This document shows positions 44,717 through 56,700 of a DNA stretch of 64,000 nucleotides, one piece after another. The number at the start of each line of letters is the position of its first letter. Position 1 is the stretch's first letter. The notes beneath the pieces were generated by a model that saw only the letters and a list, made by a program, of their open reading frames with translations, ran no database searches and had not been told where the DNA came from. Location of the stretch: NCBI GenBank assembly GCA_030704615.1, contig CM060731.1, positions 41,232,001 to 41,296,000 of the forward strand, written 5' to 3'. The position numbers and the translations under genes are program-made. The stretch comes from Takakia lepidozioides. Its lineage: Eukaryota > Streptophyta > Takakiopsida > Takakiales > Takakiaceae.

Positions 44717-47700
44717 ATGCTTTCTGAAGAGTTCGATCTGGATGCACTGCTGCAGGCGCAGAGCAGCGATGATGACTCTGACTTGCCCGAGCTTGAGCGC
44801 AGTCTTGATGAAATCCTTAATGATGCGGATCCTGGTGATGATACGTCCCCCCACACTTCCTCCATCCCGGACAGGTTTCGAACAATTGATGTGATCGACG
44901 AGGGGGCAGCCGAGAAGGCTCTTGCAAACACAGGTGTTAGTGAGCATGCCGTTTTCAAGCAGACGGCAGACAATGATCCCCCAGTTGAGTCTGCTTCAGA
45001 AATTGGGGATGGAAATGTACAAAGCGCGCCAGGGATTGCAGGAGGTGTAACTATTGCAGGTTCTCCCGCACTGGCTAATGGATGGGAGTCAAGTACAGCT
45101 GATACGAAGCTCGAGGCCACGCCCTTCGTGGACAATGTAGTGCTTGCCCCTCCTCCTGCAGCTGCCAAACGTGGCAGCAGAGGCGAGGATTATGGTGATA
45201 GAGTTGAAGCGGGAGGTGAGCTGGAAACGCTTCTGGGTGCATCGCAATTCAGTGTTGTTACAGACAACTATAGGGTTTGGGATAGAAATTCTGATATCAA
45301 TGGCAGGCCCTCATCATCTGGAGCCCCTCCTCCTCCCTTGTCTGCTACCTCTAGACTTCTGACCGGGAGCCGGCCTAGTCCTCGGCCAGGAGCTGCATTA
45401 GCTGCTGCGGCAGCAGCGTCCAGGCAGGTTTTCACCTCTCACCTTCCTCCCATTTCGAGGTTTTCGAGACCGGCGTCCTCTTCTGTGCAAAAAGGTTTGC
45501 TTTCTTATTCTTCCTTGGAAGATGACCCAGAAATCACAGTTGCCAAAGGGCCCACAGCTGCCAGCAATTCATCCGCCTCTTCACTCGGTGACAAGGAGAA
45601 TTGGGTGGGTGAGCTGACGGAGAGTGAAAAAATTCTGTTAACAGGTGACGTTGGGGAGCATTTTAGTGAAGAAGTGGAGAGTAACCTGTCAGAGGTGGCA
45701 GTTGTAGGCGAGGATTTGACTAGTAGCTTGGGAAGCTTGAGCATCTATGACGAAGGTGTATTTGCACTTGATCAATGGCAGACTGAAGAAAAAGGGTCGT
45801 TTCCTCAGTCACAGGACAGTGCGGAGGGCTTTACAGTGGCTCCAGAAATCCAGCTACATGCATTCCCTGGTTTCTCGGGCTCTAATTCTCTGGAAGGGCC
45901 TCCTGGTGATGTCAGCCTGTGGCATGGAGAGTCAATCATTGCCTTTATTGACAGCGATAATAATTCAAACAGTGAGAATAAACAAGGAGATCAGGGAGAC
46001 AATAGAACAGAGCAAGGTCAAGTTGAAACAAGGAATGTGGATGATTCAGTGAGTCCCAGTCCAGACACTGAGTCGGCCCTTCAGGACATGTCAATTGACA
46101 CTTTGTGGATTGGCATGGCTAATGAGCAGCATGACACAGGTTCAGGAAGTTCCTCTGACAAGGAGTCCAATGAGCCAGAGTCAGGATTCATAAACAGTTT
46201 GACTGATGGATCAGGCATTCATGTGAGATATCATGAGGTAGATGCTTCAGAATCCTCAAATGTGTTGGGGCTGGGTGAGCAAGAGTACAATTACAGAGAA
46301 CAGGATCAAGGACAGCAGCCAACTGCTTTGGATCAGGCTGAGGAGCTAGAGAGGCGGACAGCCAGCTCTGGTTTGCATTGGGAGGAGGGTGTAGCAGCTC
46401 AGCCTATGAGATTGGAGGGAATTCAAAGGGGGCCACCTGCAATCGGTCTTCTGCAGCTTGATTCTGCTGGCTCCCTCTCACATGCTCTGGCATCACCGGT
46501 GATGAGGCGTGACCATGGGTCACCCCAAGCCCTTGCTGTTCATGCCAACTTTATTGCAGTGGGCATGTCCAAAGGAGCTGTGCTGGTAACACCCAGCAAG
46601 TACTCTGCCACCCGCAGTGCGGATGATATGGAGTCCAAGGTCCAATGCTGACCTCTCTTTAATTGTGTTGAAGAGAGCTGTTAAATGACCTAACCCTCCA
46701 CACCATAGCTACTCAAGCTGTTCACATCATTAGTATGTTCCTCTTTTGTGATGTCTTTCAATTGCATTTTCTTAGTTTCTGATCCAATTTCTCCACTTGA
46801 TAGCTGCAGTAAAGGAAAAGTGTACCAAAATTGAAAATCATAACTGTTTCTATGGAAATTTGGTTTAGGGCTCAGGTTTTTATCACTATACTGTAAAACA
46901 GTTGTTTGATAACTAGCATTGGTTGAGGTGGCCACTTGTAAGCACGAACAAACTCTCTTTTAGCACTGTTTGGAACATGTATTCAATACATGTTGGTTCT
47001 GGCTTTTCTAGAAGTCCAAGAATGTACAGTACGTTCTATTACCTTACAAACCTGTCTCCATCTTCCCTCCAGGGGAAAGGACATGAGCTGTTCGTCACAA
47101 TTCAATCCTCCACATTGCAGGCTTTTCTGCTTGGAGCGGGATCTGACAAAGTCGGGGCAGCTGCTAGTGCCATGTGCTTCAACCAGCAGGGGGACATGTT
47201 GTTAGTTGGCTATGCCAATGGGGCTCTTTCTTTGTGGGATATTCCAAGGGCCACAGTGGTCAAGTCGGTATTGGGGGAGCACACAGTGGCAATTGTGCAT
47301 GCTTTGTTTCTAGGCCAAGATGTGGCAGCCACACGCCATCTGAAGGCCATCACCTCTGATTGCAAAGGGCTGGTGGTCCTGCACGCCTTCACTCCGGTCC
47401 CTTTACTGCGCCGCTTCTCCTACTTTCCTCAGGTTTGTCTGGAGAAACTTCCTTTGTGGTGGCCACACATGCAATACTACTGTTTTCGTTTTATGATTGA
47501 TTGAAAACTTGTGCTCCTTAAGAGATTGAAGCATCTAGATGGCCAAATCAATACTCCAGGATGCACAGTACACTGGGCACACTGTGGGTCTCTATGCAGA
47601 TGTCCCTCTAGTAAACCTTAGGAACATCTTTTTAGATGGAATTTTTTATGAAGTAGCATGACATCTACATGGGGTCATGTAAAAGCTTGTGTGGAGAATG

Positions 47701-50700
47701 TGAGCTATGCAAACCACTTTGTAGAGTATTCCATGTCTCTCACACTGTATGTAACATGTACTTTACCAAAATGGTGGTGATTGGAGGTATTTAATACGCA
47801 ATTAACATCCCATGGTAGATGCAGAGCTAGATCATTATAGAGGAAGTCATTGTAAAGTCTTAAATAGGATGGGCGGAGTGCATATTGGCTTGCATTTAGT
47901 TCAATTCTTTGTGCTTTTGGAGGTATCTTCCAGTGAGGGGATTTCGGCAGATTCTTAAGGGCCTTTACACATGACCATTTCTTCTGAACTTGCTGTAACA
48001 TGTATGTCCAGGATTGAACATTACTTCTTGCTTGTTTTTTCTGAACAAGCTACAGATAATATTGACTTAGTAACCTGTCACGAGCAATGGTCCATTGGGT
48101 TTTTGTTGGGGCAGACACTTCTAGATGGGCAGCGCACAGGCACAGTGCTGTCAGTGTCGGCGTTACTCCCTGATGAAGGCTTCCAAGTCATGGGTGGACC
48201 AAGTGCAGCTCAGCAAGGAGCGGTGGCCCAATCATCCATAGGCCTCGGAAGTGTTATGGGGGGTGTTGTAGGTGGGGTTGTTGGGGGTGTAGGGGCCATG
48301 GATGTGGGGCGCAAGTTTCTCTATGACGGGAACACTTCATCCGAAGATGGACCAGGTGGCATGGTTGTTTTTGTGACCAACCAGACTGTTCTTGTGGTAA
48401 GTTATGTCACGTGCACTAGAAAAACTGTGGAGGATCAATTGCTTCCTGTTTCTGTAGGAAGATGCTAATCTTATCTCTTTGTAAGTATGTAGTGACAAAT
48501 CTATTCACATTTGATAAATTCTGCCTTAAATGCACATAGGTTGGGTTAGTGCATATGCACATCTAAAGGTGCATGCATATCTCCATCTGTGGATATGGAT
48601 AGAATGTACTCATAAGATGTTTGCCAACTGGATATGGTTAGAGAGCCAGAGGGGAGGTAGAATACCAACAACATTATGTCCCAGAGGGCCTGTAGGACCC
48701 AATTCGATTACATAGAGTAGAACAAGAGGAAGCAAGTGGAGTTAGAAAAGTAGAAGACTCATTGAAACATACACCAAAATACTCATATCAGTCTGTTGGG
48801 AGGAGTATTTGTATTCATCAAAGCACCCTTGGTTTGGGTGGTAGGTGCGTTTGGTACCAGCTTTGGAGGTATGTGCGAGGTTGGCTCGACCATCTGGCAT
48901 AAGAGAGGGAGCCATCCCTTACACAGCATGGCGGCGCATTCGAGCCAAGGTGGGATACCCTCATTTCAACGGACAGACCAATGGAAACTCAGATCCATAC
49001 ACGGTAGCCAATGGCAAAGGGATAAGTGGGCATGTCACGGAGGGGGTTCATGTCAAGGAGGATGAAGCTGGTGGGGCCAAGGATGAAGGGGAAGCCGAGA
49101 ATTGGCCTGTGCTGGCATTGGCTTGGGACAAAAGGATAATTATTTCACAACTTGTGAAGGCAGAACTAAGAGTAGTGGCGCAATGGGATCTTGACAGTTC
49201 TGCTATTGGGGTCGCCTGGCTGGAGGAGCAGGTGTGTTTTATTCTGGTTTTTCCTAAAATTTAGCTGCTGTGTATGCCTCTAATTCTCCACTTCGGTTGT
49301 TTTTCAGGCATCTCCAATAGGAACGACCAAGGAATAGAGCTTAGCCATCCATTTGCTGCAAGACTGGGTGTTAATTTGACCCGTCTCATCAAACTTGGGG
49401 AAATAGTATATCAGATTGCGTGTGATAGAATTGAAGTCTGATAGGCGTGTGGAGGCATTGCAGATGCTGGTGGTAGTGACAGCTAAAGATCAGCTGTGCC
49501 TGTTCACCAAAGAGGGGGCTGAGGTTGAGCGTGCCTCCTTGAGAGGGGAGTCAGAAAGCATGGGTGCACTAATTTACCACACCCACTTGGCCAACTCTTT
49601 TGGGAACCCAGAGAAGGCGTATCACAGCTCACTAGCTGTACGTGGGGCGGCTCTTTATTTGCTGGGACCCCTGCAGCTATGGCGGGCTCGGCTGCTGCCA
49701 TGGCGTGATCGCATCAAAGCGCTGCAAGATGCTGGTGATTGGATGGGGGCCTTCCACATTGCAATGGAGCTCTATGATGGGCGAGCTCAAGGGGTAACAG
49801 GCCTCCCAAGAGGACTAGATGCCATGCGGGATGCAATTATGGGGACACTCCTGGCACTCCTCTCTGCCTATATTGATGAGGCTTTTGCTTACTTGTCTTT
49901 GGCATTGGGCTCATCTTCAATGTCCCCTGTCGATGATGCAGTGCCGAAACATAGTTTGCAACCAGGGGAGTCTGAAGTGCGCTCTCCTGTCACAGAGACT
50001 TGGGGAGGAGTGGGCTTAGGACAAGACATGATAGCTGAGGCTCGCGAGCAGTATGCCAGAGTTGGGGGTGTTGCAATTGAGTTTTGTGTACATATTCGAA
50101 AAAGGGAGGTGCTGTTTGAGAACGTGTTCAGCAAGTTTGAGGTGGTGGGTCAAAGGGGTAAGCTAATGTCGATGTGTAGAGCTCGTTATGTGTTGGGAAG
50201 CAACAGTCCGTGTGGTTTCCGAATGTCAGTCCTGCACAGTTTGTACTCCAGATGAAGTGCCACAAATGATGCAGCTGAGAGAAAAAGCTGATTGTCTTGA
50301 TTTATGAGGCTGATGAGAGGTGCATTGTTGGGGGGGGGGGGGGCATAGGCACATTTTTGGAGCTACTGGAGCCATACATTCTCAAAGACATGCTTGGTTG
50401 CCTGGCTCCTGAGGTTTGCATTCTTTTTCTATGCTTGTACAACTTTGTAGTATCCTCAAGATTTATATGTTTCCTCCTCTCAAGCAGTTTCCATGCATGT
50501 GCGGATAATCTTTGACATGTCCATGGGCTTGTTTGGAGTTTCTGTAGATGGAGCGTGAATGACAAATTCTGTAGTACTACTTGCTGTCTGTGTTTGGAGT
50601 GAACAAAATTGTGACTGGGGTTGTGGTTGGCAAGCAGGTGATGCAAGCACTGGTGGAACACTACAGCCAACGTGGATGGTTGCAGAGGGTTGAGCAGTGT

Positions 50701-53700
50701 GTGCTCCACATGGACATTGGCTCCCTGGATTTCAATCAGGTATATTTCCTCTTTTTGTCCCATCAAGCTATGTAAGGGCAATTTCAGTTCTGCAGCAAAT
50801 TTTATTAGGACAATATTCACATGCTTTGGATGTCTTCAACAGTGGGACCCTTGGCTGGGGTTGGCAGGTGGTGAAGTTGTGCCGAGAGCACGGCCTGTAC
50901 AGTGCACTCATTTACTTGTTCAATAAGGGCCTCAATGACTTCCGGTTTCCGTTGGAAGAGCTTCTGGCTGTTGCCCAACGTGCCGATAGCCCTTCGTATG
51001 CACATGCCTTTGGGTGTGTTTCCTGAGCTTAGATCTTGTAAACGTCTCTGTGGGTAGACTAAAACTGGAAATAGAGAATTTCAGCAAGAATTATTGTGGT
51101 AGGACCTGTCAGCATATTCAGTACTGGCCTCATGCTGTCTGGTTGTACCATTTTAAGGGATGGTCTCTACAATGCATTCTTTAGATCATCAGACTACGTA
51201 GGCTACGGCAAACAACGTCTTATGAGTACAATCTTTAGATCATCAGACCAATTTCTGACTGGCATGCAACCAGTTGATTTCATGTCAAACAAATGGGTCG
51301 TATCTCTGCTTTCTCTCCTCCGCTTTTATAGCCAAATTTTTTTCTTCGTTTGTTCGTATGCTGGTGCACCTGAAGCTGTGATAACGTCTCTTGTATTGCA
51401 AAACACCATTGAAGTGGGAGATATAATGGTGTGGGAGCGTACAGATACAAGTTGCTGGTGTACTTGAAGCACTGTTTTTCGGGTCTTGCTTTCCCTCCTG
51501 GTATGTGAGCTTTGCTTCTGCTAAGAAATAACAGCCAGTGGGACTTCGAGATTTGGACTTCCCAGCAGCTGCAACTCTCTCACTGCTATAACTACCCTCC
51601 AGTGCTGGCATGTCTGCATGTTGAGGCGAGAGTTCAACACCACTAGTGGTATGCCTTTGCGAGATTAATGTGAATCCCAGCTAGTATAGAACCCAAGTTT
51701 GACACTGAGTGACAGGATTGATGGGATAGAGAAGCAATGAGTGATGTTCATTTTAGCATCCCGATTAGTGACAAACCATATGCAGTTGTTCTGGAAAGTA
51801 GGCAATGGAGGGACATTGCAGATATGAGAAGTATAATGGGCAGAATAATTTGTGACATATGCTTGCCTGCTTGTTTATTGTACACCTAAAATTAGTTCTT
51901 TCAACCGTAATAATTCAACCTGCTGTCATGGTTACAGGACATGGGGCACTTGCTGCTGATCGCTTACCAGCCTTGCGGGGGGAAATATTGCAGTTTTTAC
52001 TTGATGAACAAGTCATTGCTGGAGGAGAGTGCCTGTTGAACTCGGAAATCACTGTGTACCCAAGACTCTGGTATTTGTTGCAATTGGACACACAAGCAAC
52101 ACTTCTGGTGTTGAGGCTGGCCTTCCCCAAGCACGGCCCATTAGGTGTTGGGGAGCGAGGTTGTGCATACCTTACCACCGTCAGCCACGAGCCTATAGCA
52201 GAAACATCTGAAACCCATCCACAAGAGTTTAAAGATGTAGTTTCTTCTCCCGAGGTTGTTGATGAGGGGTCGAGGTATATGCAGGCGGTTGTGAATGCAT
52301 TAACCCAGATTGTAGCTACTGCCGGTACAGATCCTGTGGATGAACGAGAGGAATCCATGTCTTCTGACAAATCCCAGAGGAACTGGCCTTCCAAAGTGGA
52401 TGTCGGTTTCATGCTGGAGTTTGTTGCCCAGTTTGTGGCATCGAGGCACGTAGTGGTTTCAAGTATTGCCCTGGGACACATTCTTGAGTATTTGGCATCA
52501 TCGTCTGCAAAAAGCAAGAAAGGCAGTGAGATAGAAGACCTGATGGTTGCCTTGTTGAATGCGGTCCCAGAATCAGAGTTAGACACTCCTCACACCCTCG
52601 AACTTTCTGAACATCAAGGTTTTTGGCAGGTAGGCTCTCTTTGCTGATGTTGCATAAGGGGCATCTCCAACTTCTTCAAATTTCTTGTTTAATCTGGCTG
52701 AAGGATAGGCTAGCTTCTGCAGCATGTGGAATCACCATGCAAATAGTATCTGTTTTACTGTCTCAAATACGTCCAGGTGTTTTGCAATGGATTTGAGGAG
52801 CATGGTGCACTGAAAATATTGGTGTTGTGATTGTATGTGTAGGTGAGTGCTTTGCTGTATAGACGAGGGGGGGATTATACAGCAGCACTGGACAGTTATC
52901 TCAAAGATGCAAGTCGGTGTCAGCAGCCTTTCTCATTCATCATGGAACTGCTTGACCATGTGAATGGCCTGAAAGGATCGGTGTTGACCAATTTCCGGGA
53001 AGCTGTTATTGCTCGCATACCAGGACTCATTCAGCATAGCACGTGAGTTTTCCTGAAGATTGCAAAGTACAGACAGAACTTGTTTGTGTAGTCTTGGAAC
53101 ATTCTCACGCAGGTGCAAGGTGTAAAATTACATTTTGAAGAACTCGAATGCCTTTTGTGACTTCATTTTTGTAAGATTTTCTGATTAACTGTCAACCTAA
53201 AATCATGGTCACTGAAACCTGGTTTGCTGGTCAGAAAGGGCACACTGTGGGTCATATTGGAGCACCTCAGCAGCGAAAATCAGCGGGTAATGAAGGCGCT
53301 TTGGTCTCACCCAAGGCTGCTGTTTGCGTATCTCAAAGCTATCATGGAAGCCCGCCCAGGCAGTCACTCTCTTCCCTTCGCAACTCATGGGATTGCCTCC
53401 ACCTCTCACACAGAGGTTGTTAAAGACACTACATCTGGGAGTGAGCGATTGGGGCTGGGCGGGAGCCCTAGTATTGAACCTTCTTCCAGGTGGGAACCAC
53501 AGATCAACTTGGGGGATTTGCTTCAACGATCCGGCATAGAGTTCACTGATGACATGGCTGAGCTCTATGTTCAGGTAGCTTTTTGTACATACTGTTCTCA
53601 ATCGAACGAACATACATTTGGCATGTCTGGGCTGGACCAATTGGTGTGCACTTGTTTTATCAAAATCTACCTCAGCTTGTTTGTTTTCTTCTCTTTGCAT

Positions 53701-56700
53701 CAACCGTGTGCTATGCTTTATCCCTTTTTGGAAGTAGATTGAATGACTTTTGTAAGGGCATGATAGTGATTATTTAGGTTTGGTTAGTGCAGCTGTTGTG
53801 CCAGTTTGAACCCGGATCAGTTCTCAAGTTTCTGGAGGGCTATGAAAATTACCGGCTGGAGCACTGCCTCAAACTATGCCAGGACTACGGCATCACAGAT
53901 GCAGCCACCTTCTTACTGGAGCGAGTGGGGGATGTGGCAAGCGCACTGGCACTGGTGCTCGCTGACATAGATGCACACATGCATAACATGGACCATTCCA
54001 CGCTTGCATTGTCTTCTGTGGCAGTGCGACCCTCTGAAAAGGATGACAGTTGGCTGTTTGACATTCCTGAGGTTGCGTTTCGTTCTTCTCTCTTTTCAAT
54101 TTTTGGAAATTGAAGAACTGTTTTACTGAGAAATACCAGCAGACCTGAGATGACCCCCAAAAGTGCACAAAACCGAACAGACTGGGGCAAAGAAGCTGAC
54201 CCATTTCACCCCTCAGCAGAGAAAGCTCTCACAGTCCATGCTTTGTGGTATTCATTCACCACGACAGCCTGAGCATCAAAATTACGTGTCTTAACGTCCT
54301 TTATGAATCTGCTCCCAATCAGCATGATCAGAAGTGAGGGCATCCTTCCAAGCCGACTTTAGTTTGTAGCAACAGAGTAATCAAAGAGTAAGTATCCGCA
54401 GACAGCAAAAAAGATGCACAATTTGTGCGAAGCTATTCCCTAGAAATTATTCATGGCTGAAGTGCATATGTTCGATGTAGGTTCTGCTGGTAAAGACTAT
54501 CTACATATGTGATTTAGAAGATTCATACAAAACTGGGGAGTATTGTATCATTTGAAGCTGGAGGATACTGAAATATATTTTTGCCAAGCAAGCTAAGTTC
54601 TGGAGCAATGTAGAGCTACAATGTGACCCGCTGTGGGTTAGTCGTGGTGCTTATCGTGGCTTCACAACTCCACGTGCGGTTGCACTATCAACTGGCTCTG
54701 ACATGAGTAATGGGGGTTGAACAGGTGGCAGCTGTCTCATCAGCAGTTGGTGTGGCAGTCGCTCTGTGTCAGCGGAATACCCTACGACTTGATCCTCAGG
54801 AGTCAGAGTCTCTCTGGTTTCGCCTCCTTGATAGGTATACACATTGATGAATGAGATACTGATGTAACTTTCACAGAGCAGTAGGCCCCTTATCTGTTGA
54901 CACCTTGTGGAACAGCTGAAGTCCTTTGCTTCCGTCTGTTGTTCCATGTGTAACTGGTTGGATCAGAAACATATGCAGGTCGAGGTCTGCATGTATGTGG
55001 TATGGTCAACTTAAATGCTTTCAGCATTGTTTTGCCAGAGCATTGAGAGGTTTGCCTGAACCATGCTCTGGCTCATCTGCAGAATTGTGGGGCCATTACA
55101 TGATATCACAACCACAAGCAGTGTGACCCATGAAACCAAGAAGCACCACAAGCGTAATAGGTCAAAGCGAGGAAGAGCACAGGATAGAACCAGCGTGCAG
55201 TTGAGGGTGGCTGATATTGATATTGCTGGTAAGTCAACTCCCAGAATATAGCCTATGGACTCAGTGTTTGAGTGGTTATAGTTTGAGCTTGAAGTGGTAT
55301 GAACACAGTGATACTCGTAACACATGTTACCACCCAATCATCACTGGGTTGTATTTTTTGACTGTAGGGACCGTGCCTAATGTCTCTCAGGATTGATTCG
55401 AGCTTGTACCCAAAGGGGTCCAACCCAAATGTAGCTATTTGATTATCAATCTTATATCTGTAGTCACTATAAAGGTTGCTTTGGATCTGAGCAAAAGTAT
55501 TGTAGCTATGAATTGTGTGTCAAGACGACCAGGCGCACCTGTTCCCCTGACCCCGTCAATGTGTTTTAAAGAAAATAATTAATTCACATTAATTTTTTAT
55601 ACTCGTTAAACACTGCAGGCGAGTCTGTAAGGAAGGTGCTGGTGCAGATGATGGGGAACATCATAGATGGCATGATGGGTTATGTGCCATTGCGTGTCAT
55701 TATGGAGAAGATTCTGGTGGAACATGGAAGCCACCCATTTGGGGACTTCAGAGCAGCTATCCTTAACATGCTTAGTACTTATGGCTACGAGCGCTCCATT
55801 CTGGTACTACATTTTTGGAAGAACTCGCATTCTTTTATCTATTTCCTATTTACTTGCAAGATTGAAATGTTCATATGACAATTCTCTCAGCCAGCCTCAA
55901 GCCAGGATCCGAGATGGAACATCACGTCTTGTTTGGTGTTTTTGTTTTGAAAATTCTGCAGCTCAAGGGCTTCTGAAACAGCTCCTTCCTGCTTGTCAGG
56001 CATCATTTAAGGCTGACATTGTCCTCGTGCAATGTGCATTTTACCACAGCCACATTTGTTTTCCCAGGACTGTGTTGTTGTGAATGGCAACCTGAAGCTT
56101 CCTGGTAGTTGAAGCTTTTCCTATGTGGGTGATGCAGAGGACAGCTATGCGACTCATAGAGGATGACACATTTTACAACATTAATTCCCTGCGGAAGGGC
56201 AGCACACATGCATATGCTCCTGTTGCTTCAATTTGCTGCATTTGCAGATGTGAATTTGACACGGCAGACAACCTAGGTCACATTAGCAGCTCCAGCATTT
56301 CGGGGAAGTTGAAAGGAAACTTGAGTGATGAAGGATCCACAAGCCATGATGCCACTAAAAATTGCATGTGTATCTTCTTCTGTGGGCATACTGCCCATGT
56401 TGACTGTATCGATATCGATGGAGGCTCCACAAGAGGAAGAGGGGTTGGCGTGTGCCCTGTTTGTTCACACAAAAGAAAGTCAAGTGTGCCATCTTCCCAT
56501 GGAAAGACGGTTGTTCCGCAGAGTGAGGGGCTGATTGATGTACGGTCTCAAAGGTCTCCAAGACAAGTCAGGAGTGCTGCATACTTGGAGGGGTTGGGCA
56601 TGGCCACCAGGATAAACTATTCTCCAGGCCGATCTCGGGTGTGTCTCCTGCCTGATTTATGTTGCATTCTCTCTTTGTACCTGTACCAAGGTGTAGCTCA

